From Caryophanales bacterium UBA4951 (lineage in GTDB: Bacteria; Bacillota_I; Bacilli_A; RFN20; CAG-826), in the NCBI GenBank assembly GCA_002397465.1, contig DHAP01000034.1:9088-73087 (forward strand): 64,000 nt of DNA, in the 5' to 3' direction. The notes beneath the pieces are model-generated. The model worked only from the letters and a program-made list of their open reading frames with translations, was not told the DNA's origin and ran no database searches. Shown one piece after another: positions 23,092 to 32,344 of this stretch. The position numbers and the translations under genes are program-made. Numbering within the stretch: the first letter of the stretch is position 1; each line of letters starts with the position of its first letter.

Positions 23092-25494
23092 ATGAACGAG
23101 AAATACCGCATCTATTCCAATAGCGTCGTGATCGCCCCAAAAATCCTTCATGATCATTATCTTTCCATAAAACGGGAAGAGCCTCTTTTAAGGATGCGTT
23201 TATTCTCGCTTGAAGAAGTTGAGTCTCTTTTCAACTATTCATACGACGATAGGGCCAAGATATTCCTTCTTAAAAAAGGATACGGATACGAGGAAAGCCT
23301 CGATATTCTTTCTTGTGCTTCTTATATGAGAGAAGATAGGGAATATGTTCTTCCACGCCTAAAAAAACTCGTCCCTTTATTCAAGGAATTGAGGCAGGAG
23401 AACCTTCTTTACCGTTTCGAAGGATCCGAAAGGCTTTTCGCCAACCAAAGCATCCTTATCGACTCATACCATGATGGGGCAAGGATCTCGAGGGCCTTTG
23501 AGGGCCTTTCCAATCTTGCGATGGGCTACATCGTCCATTATGACGACAAACCCTTTCCTGACGTCTGCGTCTTCAAAGACACCTATGAGGAACTTCACTA
23601 TGTTTATAACCGCATCGCCGATGATTTGGCGAGCGGAACTTCTATCGATGATATCTATGTTTTGGGCCTAAACGGCGATTACGACGCCTTGATTCATGAG
23701 TTCAACAAACACTTCGGTTTCTCCATCGAAGAATCATTCGATTTGCGGCTTTTTGATAGGCCGATTTATCATCTGTTCCAGAAGAGTTACCTCGAAGGAA
23801 AAGAGGACGAGTTTTTTCTAGACGAAGCTAATGCCAAAGACCCTGATTACGCCTCATTAAGAAAGATGTTCCTCCGTTATGGGACGCTTTTTGATGAGCG
23901 AAAGAAAAACATCTCGCTTCTCGACGATATCTCAAAAACCATAAGAGCGGCTTCTCCGCGACGCTCAAACATCGCAAGAAGGCTGAATTCGGCGGTGGCG
24001 CCTAGCGGTTCACATGTCTATATCCTCAATTTCTCAATGGGAGTTTTCCCATCTCTTGCTGCCGAGGACCCTTATATCCACGAAGATGGGTGTCATGAAT
24101 TAGGCAAACCTGCCAAGAGCGAAATCGATGAAGAGAGGAAGGCAGAGATCAACCATTTGCTTTCCAGCGGTCTCGTCAAATCCGTGAGCTTCAAGAGCAA
24201 AGGAAACGGCAATATCTATTTCCCTTCCGGCCTCGTCAACGTTTTGAAGATGAATACCGTGGAGAACCCGTCTCTTCCCTACGAATACTCCGATGGCGAA
24301 GGAAAGTTCCTGGAGGCCGATCTCTTAGATTGGAAGACGAATTTCCTCTATGTCGACCCACGGCTTCCCTCTTTGGAGAAGAGCAGGCCTGTCGAAGGGT
24401 ATCGCTCATTCGACTATCGTTACAAACAGTTTGCTTCCTTTGAGAAAAAGAGCAAATTCTCCTTCTCGTTCACAGGCCTCGACCAATATTATTCATGCCC
24501 ATTCTCCTATTACGTCCAAAGGGTGGCCGGCATCAAAGATTTTGAGACCACTTTCAACCTTCGCATCGGAAACATCTTCCATAAGGTGATGGAACTTCAT
24601 TATGAGAGCAATGGTTCTGATTTTCTTTCTTCGTGGGAAGAGGCTCTGAAAGAGGAAAATGAAAACGGCGAGTTCACGAACGAAGAGAAACTCCTGCTTG
24701 AGTCCTTGAAATGTGAATGTTCACGGGTCGTTTCCTTCTATGATGAGCGCGATTCGATGATCGTTAACCCTTCCGTCAGCGTCGAAAAAACCTTTTCCCT
24801 TCCAATCGAAGGGGTCGATAACCTCACCATCGATGGCAAATACGACAAGATAGTGAGCTTTGGCCCGCGCCAAGAGAACTTCATAATCCTCGACTACAAG
24901 ACCGGCGCGGCCCGCTTCAGTGAGTCCTTAGTCCAATATGGCCTCTCGCTTCAGCTTCCGATCTATGCACTTTATGCCAAAAAAGACCAAGAACTCAGCG
25001 ACAAGACCATGGTTGGGATGTTCATCGCCCCGATTCTTGACGGGAGCCTTTACCAGAGCAAGCAGGACGCCAACAAGAATTTTGATGATATGAAGAAAGC
25101 CTCATATAAACTTGATGGGCTTTTCTTAAACGACGTCGATAAACTCCGTCAATTAGACCCATATTGCGACAAATCATCATTAATCGTGAGCCTGTCAATC
25201 AACAAAGACGGTTTTTTCAAAGCGAACTGCGCGAAAGTCAAAACAAGCGAGGATTTCGCATCTTTGTCTGCCGCCGCCGAAACAAAAGTGGTGGAGGCCG
25301 CAAAAAAGATCTTGAATGGCGATTTCCCAATCGAGCCTTTAAAGACCGATAAGAAAGGACTTCCGTGCGATCATTGCGCTTACCGCGATATTTGTTACCG
25401 TGATGATGAGGCAATCAAATACATAAGCAAGAAGAAAGATGACGACGAGGAAGATGATGACGACGACAGCGAGGAGGCCGATGATGGGAGATAG
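23092..25494 (+). CDS. addB: AddB/RexB-like exonuclease subunit
   Basis: 800 residues, shorter than the ~1,150 of Bacillus AddB. The C-terminal PD-(D/E)XK nuclease is clear: FRIGNIFHKVMELHY-type helix (His), then FIILDYKTG with catalytic Asp and Lys. The four Cys of the Fe-S staple are present: one in YYSCPFSYY (about residue 465) and three in LPCDHCAYRDIC near the end. The N-terminal Walker A of AddB is missing, as in RexB. The protein ends in an unusual, almost purely acidic tail (about residues 780-800). With AddA it should process double-strand breaks for recombination. AddA overlaps its end by 11 bases, with the AddA Shine-Dalgarno GAGGAGG encoded in this acidic tail. Confidence 0.82.
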   Translation: MNEKYRIYSNSVVIAPKILHDHYLSIKREEPLLRMRLFSLEEVESLFNYSYDDRAKIFLLKKGYGYEESLDILSCASYMREDREYVLPRLKKLVPLFKELRQENLLYRFEGSERLFANQSILIDSYHDGARISRAFEGLSNLAMGYIVHYDDKPFPDVCVFKDTYEELHYVYNRIADDLASGTSIDDIYVLGLNGDYDALIHEFNKHFGFSIEESFDLRLFDRPIYHLFQKSYLEGKEDEFFLDEANAKDPDYASLRKMFLRYGTLFDERKKNISLLDDISKTIRAASPRRSNIARRLNSAVAPSGSHVYILNFSMGVFPSLAAEDPYIHEDGCHELGKPAKSEIDEERKAEINHLLSSGLVKSVSFKSKGNGNIYFPSGLVNVLKMNTVENPSLPYEYSDGEGKFLEADLLDWKTNFLYVDPRLPSLEKSRPVEGYRSFDYRYKQFASFEKKSKFSFSFTGLDQYYSCPFSYYVQRVAGIKDFETTFNLRIGNIFHKVMELHYESNGSDFLSSWEEALKEENENGEFTNEEKLLLESLKCECSRVVSFYDERDSMIVNPSVSVEKTFSLPIEGVDNLTIDGKYDKIVSFGPRQENFIILDYKTGAARFSESLVQYGLSLQLPIYALYAKKDQELSDKTMVGMFIAPILDGSLYQSKQDANKNFDDMKKASYKLDGLFLNDVDKLRQLDPYCDKSSLIVSLSINKDGFFKANCAKVKTSEDFASLSAAAETKVVEAAKKILNGDFPIEPLKTDKKGLPCDHCAYRDICYRDDEAIKYISKKKDDDEEDDDDDSEEADDGR

Positions 25495-28400
25495 AGAATG
25501 GACGAAAGCCCAATTAGAGGCTATCAACGCGAATGAAGGGGAATACCTCGTCTCAGCTGGCGCCGGCAGCGGCAAGACCGCCGTTTTGACTGAACGAATC
25601 AAACGTCTTGTCGTCGAGAAAAACGTCCCTGTCTCCTCTTTGCTAGTCCTCACTTTCACAAACAAAGCCGCCCGTGAGATGAAACAAAGGGTCCAAAAGG
25701 CCTTCATAAAAGAAGGAAGGTTCAGCCTCTCGGACGAATGCGAAAGCGCCGACATCACAACCTTTGACTCCTTCAACCTTAAACTCGTCAAAAAATACCA
25801 TTACGAGCTTGGGATATCAGGTGATATAGGCATCATCGACGAATCGGAATGCACTCTTCTCAAGAATCGCCTTTTCGATGAAATAATCGACGAAAAAGCC
25901 AAAGCTGGCGACGTTTCTCTGATTAATTTGTTTAAGCATTACGCCCTTAAGGACGATGGCGCCATCCGTTCCATGGTCATGGACATATTGGACAAAGCCG
26001 ACTTGGTCGATGATAGAAAAGCCTTCCTATCATCCGATGAGCGGTATTTTTCCAAAGCCTTCATCGATGAGAGGTTTGACAAACTTTATCAGCACGCCCA
26101 CGAAAGGCTCATCTTTCTTAGCTCAATCGCCTCGTCTTATGAGAATCCGGATTTGGCCGACATCGATAACATGTTCATCGAGCCACTGGTGAACGCGAAA
26201 GACTACGACTCATTGAGCGCTTTGCTAGCTAGTTCATCTTATCCAACGCTAAAACGAGGGACGAAAGATAATCCCAACAGCAACCATGACAAAGCCTTTC
26301 ACAAAGCCTTGGCGGGTTATTTCAAAGGCATAAAATCACTGGTCAGTGAATCTCGTTCTGACGGAGAGAAGAAAATCACGGACACGAAACCCTATGCCGA
26401 TGAGTTTCTCTCTTTGGCGAGAGAACTAGACTCCAGGCTTGCGGAATTCGAAAGGAAATACGGGGTCTATGCATTCGGAGACATCGCCGCCTTCGCGAGG
26501 AAATGCACTGAGAACCCCGATATCCAAAAAGAACTTAAAAAGCAATATTCATATGTGATGGTCGATGAATTCCAGGACACCAGCGATTTGCAGATCGCTC
26601 TATTAAGCAATATCTCCAATGGCAATTTCTTTGCAGTCGGGGATATAAAGCAGTGCATTTACGCTTTCCGAAACGCCAATCCGGCCCTTTTCCTTTCCTT
26701 CCTTGAGAGATATCGGAAAGGGGAGGGGCACCTCATCATTCTCAAAGACAATTTCCGCTCCACGGAAGAGGTGATCGGGGACATCAACTCTCTTTTCAAA
26801 AGCATCATGAGTAAAGAGCTTGGAGGGGTAACTTACGATGAGAGCCAAGAGTTGGCCTATGGCAACGCAAAACTCTATTCCAGCGTCCAACTCGATGCCG
26901 GGCACCTCGAGACCCTTTCCTATGTCAAAGACGAGGACATGAATCAAGCCGAATGCGAAGCCAAAATCATCGCCGCCGACATCTCAAAAAAACTCTCTGA
27001 CCATTTTCAGGTCGTCGCTTCAGAAGGCGTCTTAAGAGATGCCAAACCATCCGACTTTGCCATCCTTATCTCCAGAAAATCGAATTTCAACGTCTTCCAA
27101 AAGGAACTCGGGGCTGCCAAGATCCCGGTTTCGGCCACTGAGACGAAGGATCTTTCAAGCGAGGATATCAGCCGTCTCCTCTTGTCGTTTTTGAGATTGT
27201 CAAAAGCCATCGACGTCGACGAAGTCGGCATGAAACACTGCTACATGTCGATAATGAGAAGCTACCTCTACGAGAAAGACGACGAGACGATCTACAAAGA
27301 CATAGTCTCCGGAGCCTATAAGGACTCTGAGTTATTTAGGAAAATCAGGGATGACAAAGCCAAGCTTTTCCATGGCTCCTGCTATGAAGGGGTCTCATAT
27401 TTTCTGGATAACTTCCCATTCGTCGAGAGACTCTACGCCCTTGGGAACCTCAAAGACAATTTCGAGAAAATATCATCATTCCTTTCGGAAGGCAAAAAAG
27501 AAGACAAACTCGGCAAAAGCTACGAAGAGTTCATCGAGCATTTCTCTTTGTTGAAGCATTACGACGAGAGTCTGAAGATCCCATCTCCCAGCGATGATGG
27601 GAACTCCGTCCACCTCATGAGCATCCATGCCTCCAAGGGCCTTCAGTTTGGAATCGTATATTGCCCAGACCTTGACCAAAAACCCAAAAAAGGGAAAGAA
27701 GCCGCTTTGTCGTTGGACCTCAAAAACGGTTTTCTCATTCCGAGGACTTACGGGGATGGCAACCCATATTCGGCCCTTCATGTTTTGTCTTCTTTGGAAA
27801 ACGATGAGAAAACCATCTCAGAAAAAGCCCGTCTTTACTACGTATGCCTAACCAGGGCCGAAGAAAAACTCATCCTCGTAAAAAGAGAAAAGCCAGGAGT
27901 GAATTATTCAAATCTCCCGGGAAGCAAGGTTTTGTCGAGCAAAGAAACAATCGATAAGGATGGCAAGGAGGGCCTGACGATGTCGATCCATTCGCCTAGC
28001 TCCTTCTTTGAGTTCAACCTTTTGGCCAGTGGCTTCGACTTCGAGGAAAAAGGAACCCAAGTGGTCGACCCGCCAGTCTATGTGGCCGGGACGGAGAGCA
28101 AAAAACTCATCGAGGCCCCCGAACTTAAAAAGATTTCCATTCTTCCAAAGGACAATCCTTTTGAAAGAGCCTCCAAACTCGATGTCGGGTTGGCGGATGA
28201 GGGGGCCTTATATCGAGGCAATCTTCTTCACCATTATCTCGAAGTGACTGATTTAAAAAGCAAGGACGTCAGCTTTATCAGCTCGGAAAAAGACAGGGAA
28301 ATCATCGCAAAAGTCCTTTCTTTGCCAATATTCCAGAATCTTGGGAACGCTTCGACGTTCAAGGAAGAGGCCTTCTATGATGAGGATAAATCCATCCATG

Positions 28401-28591
28401 GAGTCATCGACCTTTTGATCGTGAGGGACGATTCTTGCGAAGTCATCGACTACAAGAGCAAGGACATCGATGACCCGTCTTATAAGAAACAGCTTGGCAT
28501 TTATAAGTCATATGTCGAAAAAGTTTATAAGCGAAACTGTCGAACTTATCTACTTTCTATCCTCGACGCGACAATAAAAGAGGTAGAATGA
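25484..28591 (+). CDS. addA: AddA/RexA-like helicase-nuclease subunit
   Basis: 1,035 residues. UvrD-type helicase: Walker A AGAGSGKT near residue 27, motif Ia LTFTNKAA, motif II MVDEFQDTS near 360, GDIKQCIYAFRNA (motif III), motif IV DNFRST, motif V LMSIHASKGLQF, motif VI YVCLTRAEEKL. A RecB-type nuclease domain ends the protein with EVIDYKSK. Together with AddB it unwinds and resects double-strand ends. ATG 25484 is preferred, six bases after GAGGAGG; ATG 25481 is also possible. An upstream in-frame start lies in the acidic tail of addB and has no Shine-Dalgarno. Confidence 0.92.
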   Translation: MGDREWTKAQLEAINANEGEYLVSAGAGSGKTAVLTERIKRLVVEKNVPVSSLLVLTFTNKAAREMKQRVQKAFIKEGRFSLSDECESADITTFDSFNLKLVKKYHYELGISGDIGIIDESECTLLKNRLFDEIIDEKAKAGDVSLINLFKHYALKDDGAIRSMVMDILDKADLVDDRKAFLSSDERYFSKAFIDERFDKLYQHAHERLIFLSSIASSYENPDLADIDNMFIEPLVNAKDYDSLSALLASSSYPTLKRGTKDNPNSNHDKAFHKALAGYFKGIKSLVSESRSDGEKKITDTKPYADEFLSLARELDSRLAEFERKYGVYAFGDIAAFARKCTENPDIQKELKKQYSYVMVDEFQDTSDLQIALLSNISNGNFFAVGDIKQCIYAFRNANPALFLSFLERYRKGEGHLIILKDNFRSTEEVIGDINSLFKSIMSKELGGVTYDESQELAYGNAKLYSSVQLDAGHLETLSYVKDEDMNQAECEAKIIAADISKKLSDHFQVVASEGVLRDAKPSDFAILISRKSNFNVFQKELGAAKIPVSATETKDLSSEDISRLLLSFLRLSKAIDVDEVGMKHCYMSIMRSYLYEKDDETIYKDIVSGAYKDSELFRKIRDDKAKLFHGSCYEGVSYFLDNFPFVERLYALGNLKDNFEKISSFLSEGKKEDKLGKSYEEFIEHFSLLKHYDESLKIPSPSDDGNSVHLMSIHASKGLQFGIVYCPDLDQKPKKGKEAALSLDLKNGFLIPRTYGDGNPYSALHVLSSLENDEKTISEKARLYYVCLTRAEEKLILVKREKPGVNYSNLPGSKVLSSKETIDKDGKEGLTMSIHSPSSFFEFNLLASGFDFEEKGTQVVDPPVYVAGTESKKLIEAPELKKISILPKDNPFERASKLDVGLADEGALYRGNLLHHYLEVTDLKSKDVSFISSEKDREIIAKVLSLPIFQNLGNASTFKEEAFYDEDKSIHGVIDLLIVRDDSCEVIDYKSKDIDDPSYKKQLGIYKSYVEKVYKRNCRTYLLSILDATIKEVE

Positions 28592-28594
28592 GTC

Positions 28595-29761
28595 ATGGCA
28601 AACGCACCATTGCCCCGTGAGCAGTTTGAGGCTCTCTTAAACGAGTTGAGCATCAGCAAGAGCATCAACCGTGATTTCATATACCAATGTTACGTGGACG
28701 CGAATGAGGGAAGCGACAGCCTCAAAGAGAACTCGCCAGTCATCGCAAGGATGGGCCTTAACCCAATTCAGCTGATCCTCTATATCATAAACGAAGAGCA
28801 GTTTTATCTTTTTACCCACCCGAATGTCAAAGAAGACGACCTTCCAAAAAACGAGAACTATGAGAGGCTTCTAGTCTCCATCGCCTTGGACAAGTATTAC
28901 ACCAATGAGCATTTGGCCTATAACTCCGGGTCTTTCGCTTCGCGCTTCATCCCAGAAATATCGACTTTGAGCCTTTATCTAAATTTCATCCTGGGGATGC
29001 TCAACCGTTATAAGCGGGGGGACCCCAAAGAAACCCTTTTGGTGGATGTCATGCAAAAAGGATTCTCGATGGCCAAATGCATCATCGACCTTTTGACGAA
29101 CGGCTTTGAAACCGAGGCTTTCTCGACTTGGAGGACCCTCCATGAGAACGAATGCATCCTTCAGGTCCTCGTGAAATATGGTCAGCCCGTCATCGATTCC
29201 TATCTGAAACACCTTCGTTATGCCTTGGCCTTCAGAGGGGCTTTGGGTAGCAAAGAAGAGACCGACAAATGCTTTGAGGAGATCAAGTCAGGCATGAGGT
29301 CCATCGACCTCAAGAGCAAAGACATGAAACGCTACATCGAGTATGGCTGGCTTCTAGGCATCAAAGATGTCATGTCGATGGAAGGCTTCAAATTCAATTT
29401 CCGCGATGGCGTCGAAAGATGCGCCGGACTTCGCGATTATTCAAAGGTCTACGAGATGAGCTCGGAAATAGCCCACTCTTCGCCCTTGCTCATCTATTCA
29501 AGAAAGAACTATTTCTATCTTGTCACCTTGCTCAATCTTTATGAATCGTTCTTCCGACTCGAGAAGATATTCTCATCTTTGTATCTTTCGACGGCCAATG
29601 AGAACGACCGCAACCAATACCTTGCCATGCGAAAGCTTTATTTCGGGGAACTTCTAGCTTGCTATGACCTTCTGAAGAAACGCTTCGTGGAACTGACTCA
29701 TTCTGGAAAAGCCGAGGATCTTCCGCCCAAAGAAACCATCGCTGAAGATAGCGAAGACTAA
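28595..29761 (+). CDS. DUF5677-like helical protein, unknown function
   Basis: 388 residues, almost entirely alpha-helical and soluble, with an acidic C-terminal tail. Segments SMAKCIIDLLTNGFETEAF, STWRTLHENECILQVLVK, YLKHLRYAL and YEMSSEIAHSSP resemble the conserved core of DUF5677 proteins (helical, HEPN-like surroundings of an Arg-x3-Glu). The assignment is by eye and uncertain. Three bases after addA, so it is in the same operon; a link to DNA repair or nucleic-acid defence is only suggested by position. Confidence 0.6.
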   Translation: MANAPLPREQFEALLNELSISKSINRDFIYQCYVDANEGSDSLKENSPVIARMGLNPIQLILYIINEEQFYLFTHPNVKEDDLPKNENYERLLVSIALDKYYTNEHLAYNSGSFASRFIPEISTLSLYLNFILGMLNRYKRGDPKETLLVDVMQKGFSMAKCIIDLLTNGFETEAFSTWRTLHENECILQVLVKYGQPVIDSYLKHLRYALAFRGALGSKEETDKCFEEIKSGMRSIDLKSKDMKRYIEYGWLLGIKDVMSMEGFKFNFRDGVERCAGLRDYSKVYEMSSEIAHSSPLLIYSRKNYFYLVTLLNLYESFFRLEKIFSSLYLSTANENDRNQYLAMRKLYFGELLACYDLLKKRFVELTHSGKAEDLPPKETIAEDSED

Positions 29762-29763
29762 AA

Positions 29764-29812
29764 AGACAAAAAGAAAAACCAGGTCTCGGACAAAGGTTCC
29801 GTAACACCTGGT
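29764..29812. terminator. Bidirectional terminator between the DUF5677-like gene and the uridine kinase-like gene
   Basis: ACCAGGT (29778-29784) pairs with ACCTGGT (29806-29812), with a further inner CGGA/TCCG pairing. A-rich sequence on the left gives a long T-run on the minus strand (strong terminator for the minus gene). On the plus strand the tail CTTTCTT is weaker. Confidence 0.75.
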
Positions 29813-29829
29813 CTTTCTTACGGTAGAGT

Positions 29830-31482
29830 TTATACGTCCGCGTAGCAGGAACCGCCAATGAACTCCCTCATCAGGGAATTCGACGGCACCCACACGTCGG
29901 GCATATCAGTGAAGAACTTCAACATCCTGAGCAATCTTTCGGCATCAGGATAATAAGGAGATTCAACGCCGATGGCGCTAAGAAGCGGCATGGCGTATTT
30001 TTTCATGACTGGCAACTCGTAAGGCAAGAAGGAATTGAAGACATAATCGCAGCCTTCCTGAGTCGAATAGATCCATTTGAACTCACCGGCTCTGACCTTC
30101 GGCCACATCTCAAGCGTCTCTTCGGCAGGGGAGGAACGGAATTTGCTGTCCCTGACCAGCCTTCTTAAAAGCCTAAGGTCGGTCAACGAAAGCGGATTGT
30201 GGTCATCAAGGTTGATCTGGGCTTGCGGGGAGATGAAGATCTTGAACTTTTGGTTCTTTGGGATCGAGGTGGTCAATTTGTCGTTGAGGGCATGGATGCC
30301 TTCGATGATGATTGGCTCTTCAGGCCCGAGCTTCAACTTTCTTCCGGGGACGCGATGTCCGACGGTGAAATCGAATTTCGGAAGCTCTGTCTCCTCACCG
30401 TTGATGAGGTCGAGCATGTTTTGGTTGAAGTATTCGATGTCGAGGGCATCGATGGTCTCGTAGTCTTGCTTCCCATCTTCGCCAAGAGGAATCTCTTCTT
30501 TGGTTTTGTAATAGTCATCGATGGAAATACGGATCGGGCGGATTCCTCTTGAGAGGAGCTCGATCCTAAGACGGTTGGCGAATGTTGTTTTGCCAGAGCT
30601 CGATGGCCCGGCGACGCAGATGAGTTTGACGTTGGAGATGTCATCCTCGATCAACTGGCCAAGCTCGGCGAGCATACGGTTGTGGCGGTCTTCGCAAACG
30701 TTGATGAATTCGACCGGTCCGGCCGTTTTGATTTCCTCGTTGATGCGGGCGACGGTGTCGACTCCGACGACTTTGGCCCAGTCATGGCTCTCTTTGAGGG
30801 TCCTTCCGAAAGTCGGGGCATCCTCAAATTCCGGTATCTTGCCTCCGCATTCGCTTCTTGGGTACTGGATAAGGAATCCAGGGGTATAAAGCCTGAGCTT
30901 GTATTGCTTGACGTAGCCAGTCGAAGGAACGAGGTGGCTGTACATATAATCGAGGAATCCGTTGCATTCATAAAGGTGGACGGTTTTCTCAGGACGGTAA
31001 GAAAGAATGTCGAGTTTGTCCTGATAGCCTTTCTTTTTGTAGATGTCGGCCGCTTCCTCATTGGAGACGACCATGCGTTTGAGTTTGTAATCCGCTTTGA
31101 CGATTTTCTCAATCTCGTGGTTGATTTTGATGAGCATGGCGGTGGTTGAGACCGTGTGGGGATCAAGAAGGTGGATCGAGACGCAGCGGCTGACGTTGTA
31201 GGCGAAACGGATTTTCAGGGTTGGATAGCACTCATGAAAAGCCATGGCCACGACATAACGAAGGGAGGCTTCGTATATCTTCATTCCCTCATGGTCGGCG
31301 ACCGTGAGGAACTCGACGTCGCAATCATAATAGATTTCGTATGTCAGTTCCCTGAGACGATGGTTGACTTTGGCGCAGATGTATTCTTTTTTATTAGGAT
31401 CGTTTTCTGGGATGAGGTCTTCGAGTGAGACCTTCTTCTCGAAAGTGGCAGATTTGCCTAAATAATTGACTGTGAATTTCAT
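29830..31482 (-). CDS. TGS / ThrRS-editing-like domain fused to uridine kinase (nucleoside kinase)
   Basis: 550 residues. N-terminal TGS-like ubiquitin fold (MKFTVNYLGKSATFEKK), then a region like the second additional domain of threonyl-tRNA synthetase up to about residue 260, then a phosphoribulokinase/uridine kinase P-loop domain. The P-loop is AGPSSSGKTTFANRL near residue 288, followed by ISIDDYYKT, FDFTVGHR and IIIEGIHALND. This three-part fusion is a known but poorly studied family in Firmicutes and Thermotoga; nucleoside phosphorylation is inferred from the C-terminal half. It has its own promoter with a cre operator overlapping the -35. Confidence 0.9.
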   Translation of the reverse strand: MKFTVNYLGKSATFEKKVSLEDLIPENDPNKKEYICAKVNHRLRELTYEIYYDCDVEFLTVADHEGMKIYEASLRYVVAMAFHECYPTLKIRFAYNVSRCVSIHLLDPHTVSTTAMLIKINHEIEKIVKADYKLKRMVVSNEEAADIYKKKGYQDKLDILSYRPEKTVHLYECNGFLDYMYSHLVPSTGYVKQYKLRLYTPGFLIQYPRSECGGKIPEFEDAPTFGRTLKESHDWAKVVGVDTVARINEEIKTAGPVEFINVCEDRHNRMLAELGQLIEDDISNVKLICVAGPSSSGKTTFANRLRIELLSRGIRPIRISIDDYYKTKEEIPLGEDGKQDYETIDALDIEYFNQNMLDLINGEETELPKFDFTVGHRVPGRKLKLGPEEPIIIEGIHALNDKLTTSIPKNQKFKIFISPQAQINLDDHNPLSLTDLRLLRRLVRDSKFRSSPAEETLEMWPKVRAGEFKWIYSTQEGCDYVFNSFLPYELPVMKKYAMPLLSAIGVESPYYPDAERLLRMLKFFTDMPDVWVPSNSLMREFIGGSCYADV

Positions 31483-31520
31483 ATTGGTTTCTTCTATTGC
31501 CCAAATGTGGGCGGTGCACC

Positions 31521-31558
31521 ATTCTAGAGGATATTGTTAAGCGTTGCAAGCGCTTTCA
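31521..31558 (-). promoter_or_regulatory. Promoter with perfect CcpA cre operator
   Basis: Minus strand: -35 TTGCAA (31549-31544), 17 bases, -10 TAGAAT (31526-31521). The 14-mer TGAAAGCGCTTGCA (31558-31545) matches the Bacillus cre consensus TGWAARCGYTWNCW at every position and overlaps the -35, a position that normally gives catabolite repression. Confidence 0.75.
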
Positions 31559-31586
31559 TTAATTTTCTTTCTCATGGTTCCTTTCG

Positions 31587-31621
31587 TTGACAATGATTGT
31601 AATATTACTAGGCGCATGCGC
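31587..31621. promoter_or_regulatory. Two palindromes and a TTGACA between divergent genes
   Basis: TTGACA (31587-31592) overlaps the perfect palindrome ACAAT-G-ATTGT (31590-31600), followed by a second perfect palindrome GCGCATGCGC (31612-31621). No good -10 lies 17 bases after TTGACA. Likely regulator sites for the hydrolase gene at 31670 or its divergent neighbour. Confidence 0.4.
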
Positions 31622-31634
31622 GCTAAAAAAGTGG

Positions 31635-31662
31635 TTTCACAATCTTGAAATTCATGTAAAAT
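31635..31662 (+). promoter_or_regulatory. Candidate promoter, leaderless start for the hydrolase at 31670
   Basis: TTTCAC (31635-31640), 16 bases, TAAAAT (31657-31662), ending seven bases before ATG 31670. No Shine-Dalgarno. Confidence 0.45.
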
Positions 31663-31669
31663 TGAATTT

Positions 31670-32218
31670 ATGAAAAGACTCTTGGTCATCGTCGACTACC
31701 AAAACGACTTCATCACCGGGCCCCTCGGTTTCCCTAAGGCTAAAAAATATTACGAACGCATCAAGTCTCTGATAAACGAATTTTCCTCAAATGGGGATGA
31801 GATTGTTTTCACACGCGACGTCCACGATGAAGATTATCTCCACACCGAAGAAGGAAGAAACCTTCCGATCATCCATTGTCAGAGGGGGAGCGAGGGAACC
31901 AAATTCTATGGCGATCTCGAAAAAATTAGTGAGAACTATCCGGTCTATGAAAAAGATACCTTTGGCTCTCCCGAATTAGCAAAGGACCTATTGGGCAAAG
32001 ACTATTCGGAAATCGTTTTTTGCGGGGTTGATCTTTCGATATGCGTTCTCTCCAACGCCATCCTCGCTAAAAGCGTTTCGCCAAATTCTCATGTGGTGGT
32101 CGATCTCTCAGCCAGCGGCAGCGGGGATAAAAAAGACGAGGAGGTCGCCATCAACACCATGGAACACCTCCAAATCGAAGTCTGTGACCTCTCAAAGCCG
32201 CAGAAAAACTATTTGTGA
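31670..32218 (+). CDS. pncA: Isochorismatase-family cysteine hydrolase, probable nicotinamidase
   Basis: 182 residues. The catalytic triad of the family is visible: Asp 9 in VDYQNDF (with the conserved Asp 13), Lys in EKDTFGS (about 94-95) and the nucleophile Cys in DLSICVLSNA (about 125) after the cis-peptide-like GVD. His in FTRDVHD may be a metal ligand. Nicotinamidase (nicotinamide to nicotinate, NAD salvage) fits the size and motifs, but other amide hydrolases of the family cannot be excluded. Single-gene unit with a terminator right after it. Confidence 0.8.
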   Translation: MKRLLVIVDYQNDFITGPLGFPKAKKYYERIKSLINEFSSNGDEIVFTRDVHDEDYLHTEEGRNLPIIHCQRGSEGTKFYGDLEKISENYPVYEKDTFGSPELAKDLLGKDYSEIVFCGVDLSICVLSNAILAKSVSPNSHVVVDLSASGSGDKKDEEVAINTMEHLQIEVCDLSKPQKNYL

Positions 32219-32243
32219 AGAAAAGCGAGACCGATTAATGAGC

Positions 32244-32267
32244 ATTCCCCTTAGGGGAATTTTATTT
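32244..32267 (+). terminator. Intrinsic terminator after the nicotinamidase-like gene
   Basis: ATTCCCC-TTA-GGGGAAT (7-bp stem, 3-base loop) directly followed by TTTATTT. Confidence 0.88.
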
Positions 32268-32276
32268 CTAGGTTCG

Positions 32277-32305
32277 TTGACATTCACTCTTAAAAAACCT
32301 ACGAT
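32277..32305 (+). promoter_or_regulatory. Promoter of the ATP synthase operon
   Basis: Consensus -35 TTGACA (32277-32282), exactly 17 bases, -10 TACGAT (32300-32305). The transcript would start near 32312, leaving a ~33-base leader with AAAGGAA before the first gene. Confidence 0.75.
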
Positions 32306-32344
32306 AATCCTACGGATGTTCCGAAAGGAACTCTAGAAAAATCT

